Made by a program: the position numbers and the translations under genes. The notes beneath the pieces are model-generated. The model did no database searches and had not been told where the DNA came from. It saw nothing but the letters and a program-made list of their open reading frames with translations. Below are positions 37,483 through 48,850 of a DNA stretch of 64,000 bases, in pieces. The DNA comes from Lucifuga dentata (Eukaryota > Chordata > Actinopteri > Ophidiiformes > Bythitidae). Numbering within the stretch: position 1 is the stretch's first letter; each line of letters starts with the position of its first letter. Location: assembly GCA_014773175.1 (NCBI GenBank), contig VXCM01000064.1, positions 566,151-630,150 on the forward strand, in the 5' to 3' direction.

Positions 37483-38045
37483 GACTTCAGTGTGTTAAGG
37501 GAAAGGGGTTTAAAATACCCAAACAGGAAAATACTGAGGCGATAACATCAATTATTCTAGCTAGCCAGAACTATTATTAAACGCCACCTGCTAATTTCAA
37601 CATGGAACAGCTTTGCTAAAAACCATGTAGCTGCATTTATTAATTCAAACAATGCAGTTTACGCAGTTAAAGTTTTAAATATTTGCTAGCAAGCTAACAT
37701 TAGCAAGCTATGTTGGCAAGCCAATAATCAATTCTAGAGAAAAAGCTAACGTTAGCTCTGGTAACCAGTGGGAGAGCTGTAAGCTCTGTTTAAGATTAAT
37801 CAAACTGTCTCTTACCTTTTTAGGATTAAAGTTAATCGGTCCAATTGCGTGGGACAACTTGTGTTTTCAAAGTTGCTTACCAAAAGTTGGACTGACGATG
37901 GGCCAGCTGCGGGCCAACTGTGTGCGGTTAGATAGGGAACTAGCTAACGTTGCTTAGCTGCTTGTTTTTGATATGAAGCTGTCGGCTTCTCCGGCTCATG
38001 ACGCCATATATTAAATACGTTGCAAGGCATTATGGGTCATGTAGT
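37483..38045 (-). promoter_or_regulatory. akirin2: akirin2 upstream region with ZNF143/SBS-like site
   Basis: Read on the minus strand, 38045-38027 is ACTACATGACCCATAATGC. It matches most of the ZNF143/THAP11 SBS consensus ACTACAnnnCCCAnAATGC, typical of TATA-less housekeeping promoters. Between it and the start codon are GCTAGC words (37560, 37685) and the perfect palindrome GCTAACGTTAGC (37745-37756). Where transcription begins, and whether the 5' UTR is spliced, cannot be told. Confidence 0.5.
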
Positions 38046-38350
38046 CCTCTTACACGGTCGTTAAAGGTGTGAAAAACATTTACCGGTACGTCTGTCGTTT
38101 TTGTCGTACATAATCAGAAGTTTTACATTTTGATTTGAATTTATGGTTTATAGTATTTGGTGAAGCATAACTTTTCTGTCTGTATGATCTGTAAATGTGA
38201 CAATGTTGCCACTTGTCTCCACGAGAGGGCAGTATCATACAAAAAAAACCAAAAAAAACTCGTAGTTGATGTCCCACTCTTCAGCCTAAGATGATTTCCC
38301 CTTGGATTTATAATTTTAACTAAAACAGAAATTCACACAGTACCACATAT

Positions 38351-38658
38351 TCAGGAACGAGTACATGAGAGGGACAGCGCATGTTAGATGTTTTGGAGAT
38401 AAAGTCAGAGAGGCCAGACTGAGATGGTTTGGACATGTACAGAGGAGGGATAGTGAACATATCGGTAGAAGGATGCTGAGGTTGGAACTGCCAGGCAGGA
38501 GGCCTAGAGGAAGACCAAAGAGGAGATTTATGGATGTAGTGAAAGAGGACATGAAGTTAGTTGGTGTGAGAGAAGAGGAGGCAGAGGATAGGGTTAGATG
38601 GAGACAGATGATTCACTGTGGTGACCCCTGAAGGGAAAGCTGAAAGGAAAAGAAGAAG
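38351..38658 (+). mobile_element. 5'-truncated RTE/Rex3-like LINE with 16-bp target duplication
   Basis: The insert encodes the C-terminal tail typical of fish RTE reverse transcriptases (LRWFGHVQRRDSEHIGRRML, then GRPKRRFMDVVKEDMK and DRVRWRQMIHCGDP, stop after 38631). It ends in a GAA-rich 3' tail. It is bounded by an exact 16-bp duplication, ACACAGTACCACATAT, at 38335-38350 and 38659-38674. Only about 308 bp remain of a multi-kb element, so it was dead on arrival. The intact duplication suggests a fairly recent insertion. Confidence 0.9.
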
Positions 38659-38674
38659 ACACAGTACCACATAT

Positions 38675-39945
38675 ATCCTTATATTCGGTGTTTGTTGCAA
38701 TACTTCATTCATGTAAAACTGAAAGAAATACTCAAACCTGAGATGTTGTGGTTATGTGGTTGCACCATTACATCAAAGGGAGATATTCTGTATATCATGT
38801 GCACAATTTGATGCACATTTCACCATTATTAAGCCTTTTTAAACTCTTTTGAAACCTTAGCATGAGGAGTCGGGGTCCACTAAAATAAAGGGAGTCCGTG
38901 GGTTTGAAATGTACTTGATTGCACGTTTGTTGTATTTTATGAACTACAAGTTCTGGAAGAGCTGAAAAGAATTACACACACACACACACACACTCTTCTG
39001 TCTTGAAAAATGCACACCCCTTGTCCTGAATGGCACAATTATGATAAATAGACTCAGTTTATATATTTATTTAATTACTGTCCTCTGCTTACGCACACAT
39101 TTACAGGACACAAGGTCACAATTGATGCTTTACAGAAATATGGCAGAATACTACATAAGCAGCTATATAACATTCCCAAGTCACTCTTCAGATTTGATTT
39201 AAGCAAAAACCAGTTAAATTACAAATTCAGACCATTTTTCTTTACAAAGAACATATCAGAAATAATAAATAGAGAAAAACTGAATAACTGCTGAACTTCA
39301 CAACATCCTGGACTTACAAATTGGTCAATAGTTAATTTCAAATCACTAAAGAGATGCTAATATCACTTATGAGCAGTCAAAAGGATGAGCCACATGAAGG
39401 TAAACACAGTTTTATCTGCACTATTGCTATGAATTAAAAAAAAAAAAAAAAAAANAAAAAAAAAAAAAAAAAAACCTTAGTGCCACCTTAAAGCTGAAAT
39501 TCTTCACTTTAAAAGTGCAGTGAAGATTATGGAGCATCTAGTGTGCCTTTGTGTTGTTTCACCTTGTTGTTGCTATGCAGTAAAATATCACTGTAATGTA
39601 AATGTGAATATGATTTCATGAAGATATGAATTTGGATGGAAATGGCCAATGTCAAACCTGAACAACATGTCTCAGTAGCAGAGTAATGAGGGTGTCTCCA
39701 ACCACAATAAATGCACAGTCATTAGGGTTTCTTCACACAGCAACATACAGGTTTTATAATAACAATATATTAATGAAACATAACAGATTAACACAATAGG
39801 TTTAAATTAACCCTTTCTTTTGCAGCTTGGTATCCAAGTCGTTTTTGGCACATTTCACAGTCACAGAGCAGTGCACTAGTTAGGTAAGGACTAGACTACA
39901 ATATCTTTCCCTCACAGTTGTAAAAGCACAGTGGCAGATTTCCTT
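38675..39945. other. Intergenic region and likely cnr1 3' UTR
   Basis: It contains an (AC)n run at 38974-38992 and a poly-A join with N at 39455. Much of 39050-39945 is probably the cnr1 3' UTR. AATAAA-type signals on the minus strand are possible, such as TTTATT near 39067, but none is decisive. Confidence 0.5.
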
Positions 39946-41370
39946 TTAGACTGGCTCTGCAGATGTTCCAGTTACGTCAGAAACAGTAACCTGGGCTACT
40001 TTCATTCTTGTCTTTCCAGGAGCAGCTCCATCTTTCCATGACACACCTGCTGTGCTTCTCACACTCCTGACATTCCAGTCACTCTCACCACTGCTGTCCA
40101 GAGACTGCATGCTTCCCCTGCACATATGACAGATGTTGACAAAGGCCCTGCGCAGGTCCTTGCTCCTCATAGCGTATATCACCGGGTTCGCTGTGGAGTT
40201 GAGCAGGCAAAGCATGCTGCAAAAGGCAAACACAGTCTTGATGAAGTCGTTCACCTTCCCAAAGAGATCATAAACCATGATGGCAAGAAGAGGGCCCCAG
40301 CAGATGATGAGGGCCACCAAGATCAGGACCAGGGTTTTAGCCAGACGGAGGTCCATCCGGGCCTGCTCGGGTCTTACTGTCTGAACTTTAGTCCCTTCTG
40401 CAGTGTAGACAATCACACTCCTCTGGGAGCTCCGGCTCAACATGCGGACAGCATGATGGTGGGATTTCCACAGGATGAAAATGTAGGCGTAGATGATAAA
40501 CAGGAGCAAGGCACTTGTGATTCCAATCCAGACCATTAGGTACCTCTCATCTATAAGAGGGAAAATGTCTGAGCAGACAGAGTTGAGACGCTTGCAGTTC
40601 CAGCCCAGCAGCGGGAGTAGTGAGATGATGATGGAGATGGACCACATCACACTGAAGGCAATGACTGCTTTGGTTCTGGTCACAATGCGTTTGTAAGCCA
40701 TGGGCCTGTGGATGGAGATGTAGCGGTCGATGGCAGTGAGGAACAGACTGCCCACAGAAGCAGTGAAGGAGGCGATGACCCCAGAAAGCTTGAAGAGAAA
40801 AATATTAGGACTGTCCTTCCTGTGGAAAACATGGAAGTCCAGGAAGCTGTAGACAAAAATGATGCTGCCTATTAAATCAGCCACAGCCAGACTGCCTATG
40901 AAGTGGTAGGAAGGGCGAGAGCGAAGAGTCCGTGAGTGCAGGATCACACACAGCACTGCAAGGTTCTCTAACACTGTAAATGTACCCAGGGTGAGCGCCA
41001 GGATACATACTGCCAGCTGCTGACTGGGAGTTAGAATCATAAAACACTCCATGTTGTCTGCAAAGTTCTCCCCACACTGTGCTGCCCCTCCACTCTCCAC
41101 AGAGCTCCCATTACCCAGCAGAAAATCAGAAATGTTGGTGGGGTAAACAGGAGAGAGGCCACTGTAAATGACCTCCTTATTTCCAGGGAGTCCATGGAAG
41201 GAGTTGCTGATAGAAGCAGAGTGAGGTTTCTCAAAGTGGAATCCTTTCTTTATCAGGCCCAGGTCAATGGAGGGGTCATCATAGCCGGCGTCGTTGGAGC
41301 TGAGATACTGCACACCTGTTGTTAACGTGGTCATTGTGGTTTCTGCTAGCCTGTGCAAAGCCGGCTTCAT
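39946..41370 (-). CDS. cnr1: Cannabinoid receptor 1 (class A GPCR)
   Basis: G-protein-coupled receptor for endocannabinoids at the plasma membrane of neurons, coupling to Gi/o. A single coding exon of 474 residues. The start is ATG at 41368-41370 ([18 protein letters not shown]), matching the family; the frame stays open 19 codons upstream but has only TTG there. It has a long extracellular N-tail with the QCGENF...MEC disulfide pair, seven hydrophobic segments, SLAVADL (TM2), DRY in [11 protein letters not shown] (TM3), the loop-2 cysteines [13 protein letters not shown] (TM6), NPVIY (TM7) and a C-tail ending TSAEPV. The N-tail and cytoplasmic tail diverge from mammalian CB1, so it may be one of the two teleost copies. 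No breaks. Confidence 0.95.
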   Translation of the reverse strand: MKPALHRLAETTMTTLTTGVQYLSSNDAGYDDPSIDLGLIKKGFHFEKPHSASISNSFHGLPGNKEVIYSGLSPVYPTNISDFLLGNGSSVESGGAAQCGENFADNMECFMILTPSQQLAVCILALTLGTFTVLENLAVLCVILHSRTLRSRPSYHFIGSLAVADLIGSIIFVYSFLDFHVFHRKDSPNIFLFKLSGVIASFTASVGSLFLTAIDRYISIHRPMAYKRIVTRTKAVIAFSVMWSISIIISLLPLLGWNCKRLNSVCSDIFPLIDERYLMVWIGITSALLLFIIYAYIFILWKSHHHAVRMLSRSSQRSVIVYTAEGTKVQTVRPEQARMDLRLAKTLVLILVALIICWGPLLAIMVYDLFGKVNDFIKTVFAFCSMLCLLNSTANPVIYAMRSKDLRRAFVNICHMCRGSMQSLDSSGESDWNVRSVRSTAGVSWKDGAAPGKTRMKVAQVTVSDVTGTSAEPV

Positions 41371-41384
41371 GGCTGGAGAGATGC

Positions 41385-41435
41385 TCAGTGGAGATATGTT
41401 TGATGTAAAAGCATTAAACTCATACAAAAGGGCAT
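41385..41435 (-). promoter_or_regulatory. Upstream ORF in the cnr1 leader (16 codons)
   Basis: Immediately after a CCCTCATAG acceptor, the leader of the coding exon begins with ATG at 41433-41435. It opens a 16-codon frame [16 protein letters not shown] with three ATGs, stopping at 41385-41387, 14 nt before the receptor start. Such uORFs usually reduce translation of the main frame. Whether it is translated depends on the exon boundary being where it appears. Confidence 0.55.
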
Positions 41436-42075
41436 CTATGAGGGGGGGGGGAAAGGAAAATTTGATTGATTAAGAATGCTTTACTCAAAATGAAGGCGAT
41501 TGTCTCCGGTTACATGGAAAATGTCTTTAATACATAAATCAACTGGGATATAAGTCTTAAATCAAACTGATGTAATATAATAAAACTCCATGCGTGCAAT
41601 TTGTGGATATAATTTGTTGCTGGGTGATAATGGGGGAATCTGTGTATCAGCCAGCTGACTCTAAAGCAGATGCATCTCAGACAATAGTGGGAAACTGAAC
41701 AGTTGATGACAAACCTGTGCAGCCTCAGGGGAAATCATTGTATTAAGTAGGTAGGTCAGCCACTTTCTTATTAATTAAAAGAGGTCATTAAGCATTAAGC
41801 TGTTTTTTTCCCCCAATAATCATTGAATTAATTAAGCATCCAGGGAGAAACATGATAAAGACTTCAAATATCTGTCCAGTGATTATTTAGATGCAATATT
41901 AATTATTAATATTTGATTTTACATGTTAAAAAACATAAGGTCTTGCATTTAGCTTTGTGAGATGCTTTCATGTTTTCATGTTGCCTCTAGGCAAGTCAGC
42001 AGATCAAAGCAAAGCCTTCTGCCTTCTTAGAGGAGTAATACTCATAAAAACAAATTTAATGTGGATACACCAATA

Positions 42076-42560
42076 ACACACACACACACACACACACACA
42101 ACACAACACATACACAAATACAGAAAAATTAGAGAATCAATAATACAAAATATAAATTAAAACCATACCTTAATTTCCTCAGCACAAACATCTTTCCCGG
42201 GTCTATGACGTAAAAAAAAAAAAAAAAAAAAAAAAAAAAGATTACAATAAAATGTGAGTAAACCGAATTGTTTTGTCCTCCTCACTCTTCAATGCAGCAA
42301 CTCATCAAAGAAACCCAATGTGAAATTAAAGTGGTTTTGACGGCTTTCCATGCTGTGTTGCTCCCGTAGATGCTGTGTGTTTGTGTGTGTGTGTGTCAGA
42401 TACAGTAAAGCAGCAAGCCGGTGCGCAGTGGTTACGTGTGTTAGTGTGCGTGTGCATGTGTGTGTGTACGAGTGTGTTTTGTGCCATCGGGCTGTTTAAG
42501 TCTCCGTTTTGAGGTCACGTGATCTGAGGTGTGTGCGTGTGTGTGTGTGTGTTTAAACGC
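42076..42560. repeat. CA/GT microsatellites upstream of cnr1
   Basis: (CA)n at 42076-42100, a long poly-A at about 42212-42239 and interrupted (GT)n runs at about 42370-42394, 42440-42475 and 42530-42552. They flank the probable cnr1 first exon. Confidence 0.85.
42169..42210 (-). other. cnr1: Candidate cnr1 noncoding 5' exon
   Basis: On the minus strand a leader-like segment ends AATTAAG|GTATGG at 42169, a good donor that could pair with the acceptor at 41436. A poly-A run bounds it at about 42212. The start of the exon is not defined by sequence. Confidence 0.3.
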
Positions 42561-45500
42561 ATCCTCACCTTTTTATTCATGAGGAGAGACATGAAAAAAG
42601 CCCTACAAATATTTACTATCAGAATCGTGTCATAAATTCAGATGAGTAGAAATTAAATACATAAATAAATAAATAAATCTTTGCGGAATATCTTATGAAT
42701 ACTATATGATACATGGTCAGGGCCGTAGCGTATCTTTTAGTGGGAATTTGGTGAGTTTTGTTACAGGAATATTTTTTTGGTGCAATATTTTCAGATCTTA
42801 ATATTTAAGGACCAAAATAATGAGTTACATATTACATAAGTTTAAAAAGTGTTAGCGTAAACCCTGTTATTGTAATTACTGTAATTTTCAGATACACTAG
42901 TGCGGTGGTGGTTCTCAAACTGTGGCGCATGTACCACTGGTGGTACTTGCAGCAAGTCAAAACAATTGAAGTCTATGGAAACAGTGGCAAATTATTCACA
43001 GATGAAATTGATTTCATGGATAGATAGTTTAATTATTCTTGTCTTTTAATGAAGAGATTGATTTTTTTTTTTTTTTTTTNTTTTTTTTTTTTTTTTTGAA
43101 AAGCACAACTCATCCCGTGCACACACAAAAGAAGTTAATGATTTAAAGAAGGCTTGTAAAAACAATGCTTTTACACTAAAATCTGGACTCATATTGCAGT
43201 TGCGTAATTAGCAAACCTTGCAGAGACATAATATATAATTTAAATAAATTAATTAATAAATAAACATTAAAAAAGCCAATTATCATAATTTTTTTTTTAC
43301 CTTTATTACTAATATTGTCTGGTTAAAATGATCTGCTGGTGGTTGGGACTCATGACTTCCTGATTACAGCCCTACCTGTGTTTAAAAAAAATAAAAATAA
43401 ACCTTGAGGTCAAATGGATTGATAAGTCTACCCTCTGTCATTTGTTAAAATTGGACACTTTTTTTCCCTTTAATGTTCTATTTATTCGCCTGTTTGCATA
43501 GTATATTTGATTGCTGAGTCCTTTTCTATCCTGCAGCTGCACAATTATTTCCACAATTGCTCCCAATGCAGCTCTCTCCCGAAACACGTGTGGTGGAAAA
43601 TACACAGCTTGCAGAGATGCAACAGCACAGAAAAACAATGTATGTCCAGTTGTATATTGTGTGACTGGACATAATCACAGGGAATGAGTGTGTAACTGAA
43701 AACATTATTAATGGCTGGTGATTATGTCATTTATTAGCAGTTCATTTGGATGATGTCAAAATAATTGTTTTACTTGGCATTTTCACTTTGAGCGAGGTAA
43801 ATCTTTAAAGCAAATTTGCCTACCAAGTGGCATCTATCATCTCTCAAACCATGGCTCAGGATATTGCAGCACACATCCGTCATGGCAATTATCATGATCA
43901 TTTCAGTGTCGTTCTCACAAAACTGTCGCTGCAGTGTGAAGGACATTTCAATCACAACGCTGTCTGCTGTGACAAACAGCCTGTATGACTGTCACTGTTA
44001 CATTTTTCCAAATCCCCTTCCAACATTTTGTCCAGTTCTAAAAGACTGCGACTGTTATTTAACGTCCATCTGTCTTTGACGGAAAATATTACAAGTGAAT
44101 GTGATTTATGTCCAGTGATATTAGTTCTACTTCTCATGAAAAGCACCATTTTGCTGGATATTGATCCACTTTCGTACTTGGTATTTGAGTGGCTACATTC
44201 TGAAACTCAGCAACAACTTAAATGCCACAACATGTGAATTCAAATTACCTAAATTATATTCTTTTTTCCCTTGCAGATAAGCTATTGCATGGTTATATTG
44301 AGAGCTGAGTCAATTCAAGTGCTCAGGGAGCCATAGGTATTTTGGGGCTCCTGAGAGAGCTGAAATGTAGCTGTTACATGCAGCACGGCACCAGACTACA
44401 GTGTCAAGCTGGCTGTCTGTCTCCGATGTGTCGGTGAAGATGTGAGAATGTGTGGAGGAAGGAGGTTAAGGAGGAAAGGATGCACAAATAGAGAAGAGGA
44501 GGAGGGTGTGGCTGAACACTGCCAGTTCTTCATTATTCCTTAATCTCCCTGTTCCATATTCCTTCCACCCAGACACGCTTTATATTTACACCTTGTTTCC
44601 ATGTTCCTAAATTGTAGCTAGGATGGTGCAGCAAAATGAAATGAAGTTTAACTTAAGACATATCAGTTTTTTTTTTCAAGTGATCACTTTTACTGCAATC
44701 AAGAATCTGCTTAATCAGTCATCAGCTATCTGCATTCTCATTATTCACTTCATCAAGTAATTGTGTGCATCAACCTGCCTCATTAGGCAGATCAAAATTG
44801 TTTTTGGCTAAGACTTTTAATTGAGCAAACACAGAAAACAACTACAACTAAACAGGAGGAAGTAAAGTACATCCTTCCTGATTTTCCAAAATGATCTTCT
44901 TCTCAGTGCAGCACAGAAAATATTAGACAAGTCTTGTATTTCATTTGAGTAATTCCATTTCATACGTCTCTGTACTTCTACTCTATGTAAGATTAAAATG
45001 ATTATACTTTGTACTCAATCACATTTATTTGACGAGTCTGCAGACTTTAAATTCATCATGAGATAAACACATTAAATAATGTTGAATTTCAGCCTTGTTG
45101 TAACTCAGTGCTTCTCAATCCCACACCTGATTACCTGGATCAGGTGTGTTCAGTCAATCATGCTCTGGGAGGAACCTATCAAGTGAACTCTTGATAATGA
45201 GCTGTGGGTGGATCAGGGAGAAAAAGAAAATATGCAGTGCTTTGGCCCACGAGAACATTGTCTCAAAGGTTTTAAAAAGGAAAATAGGTAAGAGGTTGAG
45301 CATGTCATCATTTAATCTTAGAGGTTAGAATCCCAGCATTTTTCGATAAAAGAGGACATTTCTCTATTTTGGGGATTACTTCATTCAAAAAAAAAAAAAA
45401 CAAAAAAAAAAAAAAANAAAAAAAAAAAAAAATCATTAATTCACTCCATAATCTCCTACAAAGCTGTTCACACTGTCAGATGAAAGATTGTGAATCACCA

Positions 45501-46961
45501 CAAGGAAATTATATGTCATGAACTATGAATCTCTCACTGGGACATTAAGCTAAGATAACATTTCCAGTGCAGAAATGGTGGATTTGTTGGCTGAAGAACA
45601 GACCTGCTAACGCTGTCATGGTCAGCGGATAGAATCCCCTTTATGCACCATTTAATCATATAAAGACCTTTTTTATCTCTGCAAAACACAGTGGTAATCA
45701 CAAAGACTTAGCAGTGGTTCAGTGAATGTTCACTTGGGCAAACATTATGCAAATGAGCACTGCAGGCTGAGATGAATTACTCAGACAGTAACACAGGACT
45801 TCACATCGCAGCTCAGTTGAACTATTCTCCTCAGGGTTAACCTTTGTGGTTTACAGGAAGGAGAATGAGGCGGTAAAGAGAAATCAGGTGTGATCCCTGT
45901 GTCTCGCCAACCTGACTGAAGACACATTCATGAAATGGTCATGAAACTGGCCATGAAAAAAAAAAAAGTCAAGAATATAACTGTAATCTGGACTCGTTGT
46001 AGAGTGCCAGCGGCTGATTCTCAGCCAGAGAATAAATCGTCTGTCCTGCATCCAGCTGCAAAGCCACAGAGACTGACAACAAACCAAACAGACCCGACTG
46101 CCATGACGCCAGCAGTCACTTTACCTGTAATCATTTGGTACTTTTCTGTCAGGGAGAAGAGAGGTTGTGAAATTGAGTTTTTATTTTTAGGCGTTCACCT
46201 CCTCGTTCCTAATGCAGATTTTCTGTTGAATACATTTGTTATTTTTAAGGTAAAATTCAATGTTTGTTTGTCGATATCAGTAGCAGAAAAGCTATTCACA
46301 TCTCAAAAATAAAAGTACTCCTCTGAGAAATAGTTATTTCAAATGTTTTGAGAATGTTGCATTAAAATGTAGTAGAAATGTATTTTAATCTTATGACTAT
46401 GCAGTACCTGTCTTTGCTCACAAAACAACAGGGTTGATTGATAATTGAACCTATTTGACCTCTATTGATGATGCCATATAAGTTGTGAAGGATTTTTTTT
46501 TTGTCCAGAAAAGAAGAAAACAGTTTAACAAGATAATTATTAAACTGTTGGCAGAAATAGGAAGATTACATTGAAAAATACATATGTGCAGCATGTCTCA
46601 GATTTTCTATAGAATCTTCAATCAGCCCTTGTACTGGGTTTAGGGATATAAGATTTATTGCAGAAAAATAAAGATTTGCATTAAAGACTATGTATAAACT
46701 TCATGTTGCTGTTGGAAAATATGTTAAGATGATTAAACTTTCCTTCAATGTTCCTATTGGACATATGTTGGCATTATACTTAATTTAGTGAGCTCAAGTA
46801 AAGTTTTCATGTAAAACTTTATTCCAGGCAATAACTATGTCTGTCAGATAGATGTAGTGGAATAAAAAATGAAATATTTCCTTTGCATTGTTTGAAAAAA
46901 GGCACAAATTCTCAAAAAAAAAAAAAAAAAAANAAAAAAAAAAAAAAAAACAACAATATTT
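42561..46961. other. Gene-poor region upstream of cnr1
   Basis: No gene supported. A stretch at about 42905-42970 (GGTTCTCAAACTGTGGCGCA) resembles the end of a hAT-type element, and 45107-45180 (CAGTGCTTCTCAATCCCACA) resembles another repeat end. Poly-A/T runs with single Ns lie at 43080, 45417 and 46933. Confidence 0.5.
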
Positions 46962-48030
46962 GATTTGATTTGATTTTGATTTATTTCGAACATGCTGAAA
47001 TATGCAGAACAAATAGACAAAACAAAACAAGAGTAACAAATAACATGTAACATTAATATGTATCAAAGTCTCAAAACACAATTTCTTAGGTCAACATAAA
47101 AAAAAAATCAAGCAAAATAAATTTTTTTTCTTTCTTTTTTTTTTTTACATACATTACATGTTTGAAAAGAAGTAGGAAGAAGTATATACTTATTAAATCC
47201 TACCCCTTCTCCATCACTCAAACAATTTTCTCAAATTTTAACATGTATACAACACATAAACAGACTTACTAACACTACTCCGTATCCATCCAAAGCTACT
47301 AATCCAGTCAATCAGATATAACTTAACAAGTACTTCCTGCTCCTACCAACCCATCCACCTCACTATACCTCTCAAAAATGATCTTTTTTGTACATTTTCT
47401 TAAATTGATATATAGTTTTACTCTGTTTAAATTCAGTAACCAAACTGTTCCACAACTTCACCCCACAGATTGAAATACACATACTCTTCATGGTAGTACG
47501 AACACAACGATTTTTAAAATTGGACTCTCCCCTTAAATTATAGCCCCCCTCTCTGTCTGAGAACATTCTTTGTATGTTACCTGGCAATAAATAATTTCTT
47601 GCTTTGTGCATTATTTGAGCAGTCTTAAATTCTACTAGATCTATTAATTTCAATAAATGTGATTTTAGGAATAGTAAATTAGTGCGTTCTCTGTATCCCA
47701 CATTATTTGCTATTCTAATGGTTCTTTTTTGTAATATGCATAAAGAGTGTAAATTGCTTTTGTAAGTGTTACCCAAACCTCTACACAATAATTCAGATAT
47801 GGTAAAATAAGTGAACAGTACAGAATGTGTAACGCTTTATGATCCACAATGTCTCTTGCTTTTCTTAGAACTGCAATACTCCTTGCCAATTTTGCTCGCA
47901 CATATGTTATATGGGGTTTCCAGCAGATTTTGTGGTCTAATATTACACCCAGAAATTTATTTTCATAAACCCTTTCAATGTAAACATTATCAATCATCAC
48001 TTGCACATTAGTATTTACACTACAAAAGTA
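46962..48030 (-). mobile_element. 5'-truncated L2-like LINE with frameshift
   Basis: On the minus strand 48030 to about 47370 encodes the end of a reverse transcriptase: KFLGVILDHKICWKPHITYV, then LILPYLNYCVEVW, then in a second frame GNTYKSNLHSLCILQKRTIR and ARNYLLPGNIQRMF. The frame changes near 47775, where TGGGTAAC probably replaces TGGGGTAAC by loss of one G. The 3' UTR ends at about 46962 in a tandem ATCAAATCAAATC tail typical of L2-like fish elements. The element is inactive. The clade assignment is by resemblance only. Confidence 0.8.
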
Positions 48031-48796
48031 TTTAGTGACTTTCCACCTCTAATATGACACAGTCACTCATATCTCAGTGTTAGAGTTTTCCTACAGCACT
48101 TCATTGGAAATATTTAAACCTGCAGCACTCATTTATTTTCATTCTGCTCCCTTTCATTACATTTATTCTCCTATTACTGGAAATGCATCTCACAAACAGT
48201 TTTAAAGGCTCTATGCAGTTTCTAATTTTATAACAAGACGATGGGACTCACCCCACAAATTTGTTGACATTAAAGACCAAAGAGCTTTCTTGTACAGATA
48301 ACATAAGCAGCCTGTTCATATTCCTCTCAGTGCACAGAAAGCAGTGAGAAGAATTTAAATGATCATAAAATAAAATAAATCAACATAAAATCCTGTATAA
48401 AATGGTCACAGGAGAGAATTTTCCTGCACAATACAGGAAAAATCACCCTTTCAGGTTTGAAGACACTGTTCAGACCATCCCACATCTTCACTCAAAATGC
48501 ATTTGTGGTAAGCAGTAAAGAGCAGCTATCTGCAGCCAGTCTCAGTCGGTCTTGACGGAAGTTGTTTTGCAGTCGATTCCACATGAAGCTTTAGTATCGA
48601 CTGCTGGTCAGATGGGTTATGTGTGCAATCATCACTGCTGGGAGCACAAAACCAAAATTGACTCATGGAAGAAAAACATCTCATCCTGATAAAGTTCTTT
48701 TTCCTTTCATGTAAAACTTATTTTTTCTTTGAATTTTACAACTTTCTCTTAACCTCTCCTCTCCTGGTGCATACTTTTAAATCTGGACATTTTTAT

Positions 48797-48799
<3 letters not shown>
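48031..48799. other. Intergenic, no recognised feature
   Basis: AT-rich sequence between the LINE and the GA microsatellite. I see nothing I can support as a gene. Confidence 0.6.

Positions 48800-48846
<47 letters not shown>
48800..48846. repeat. (GA)n microsatellite
   Basis: About 23 uninterrupted GA units. Confidence 0.95.

Positions 48847-48850
<4 letters not shown>

Noticed and set aside
39946..41427. Longer cnr1 reading frame starting at 41427
   Set aside because: The first codon is TTG. The first in-frame ATG is at 41368-41370 and matches CB1 homologs.
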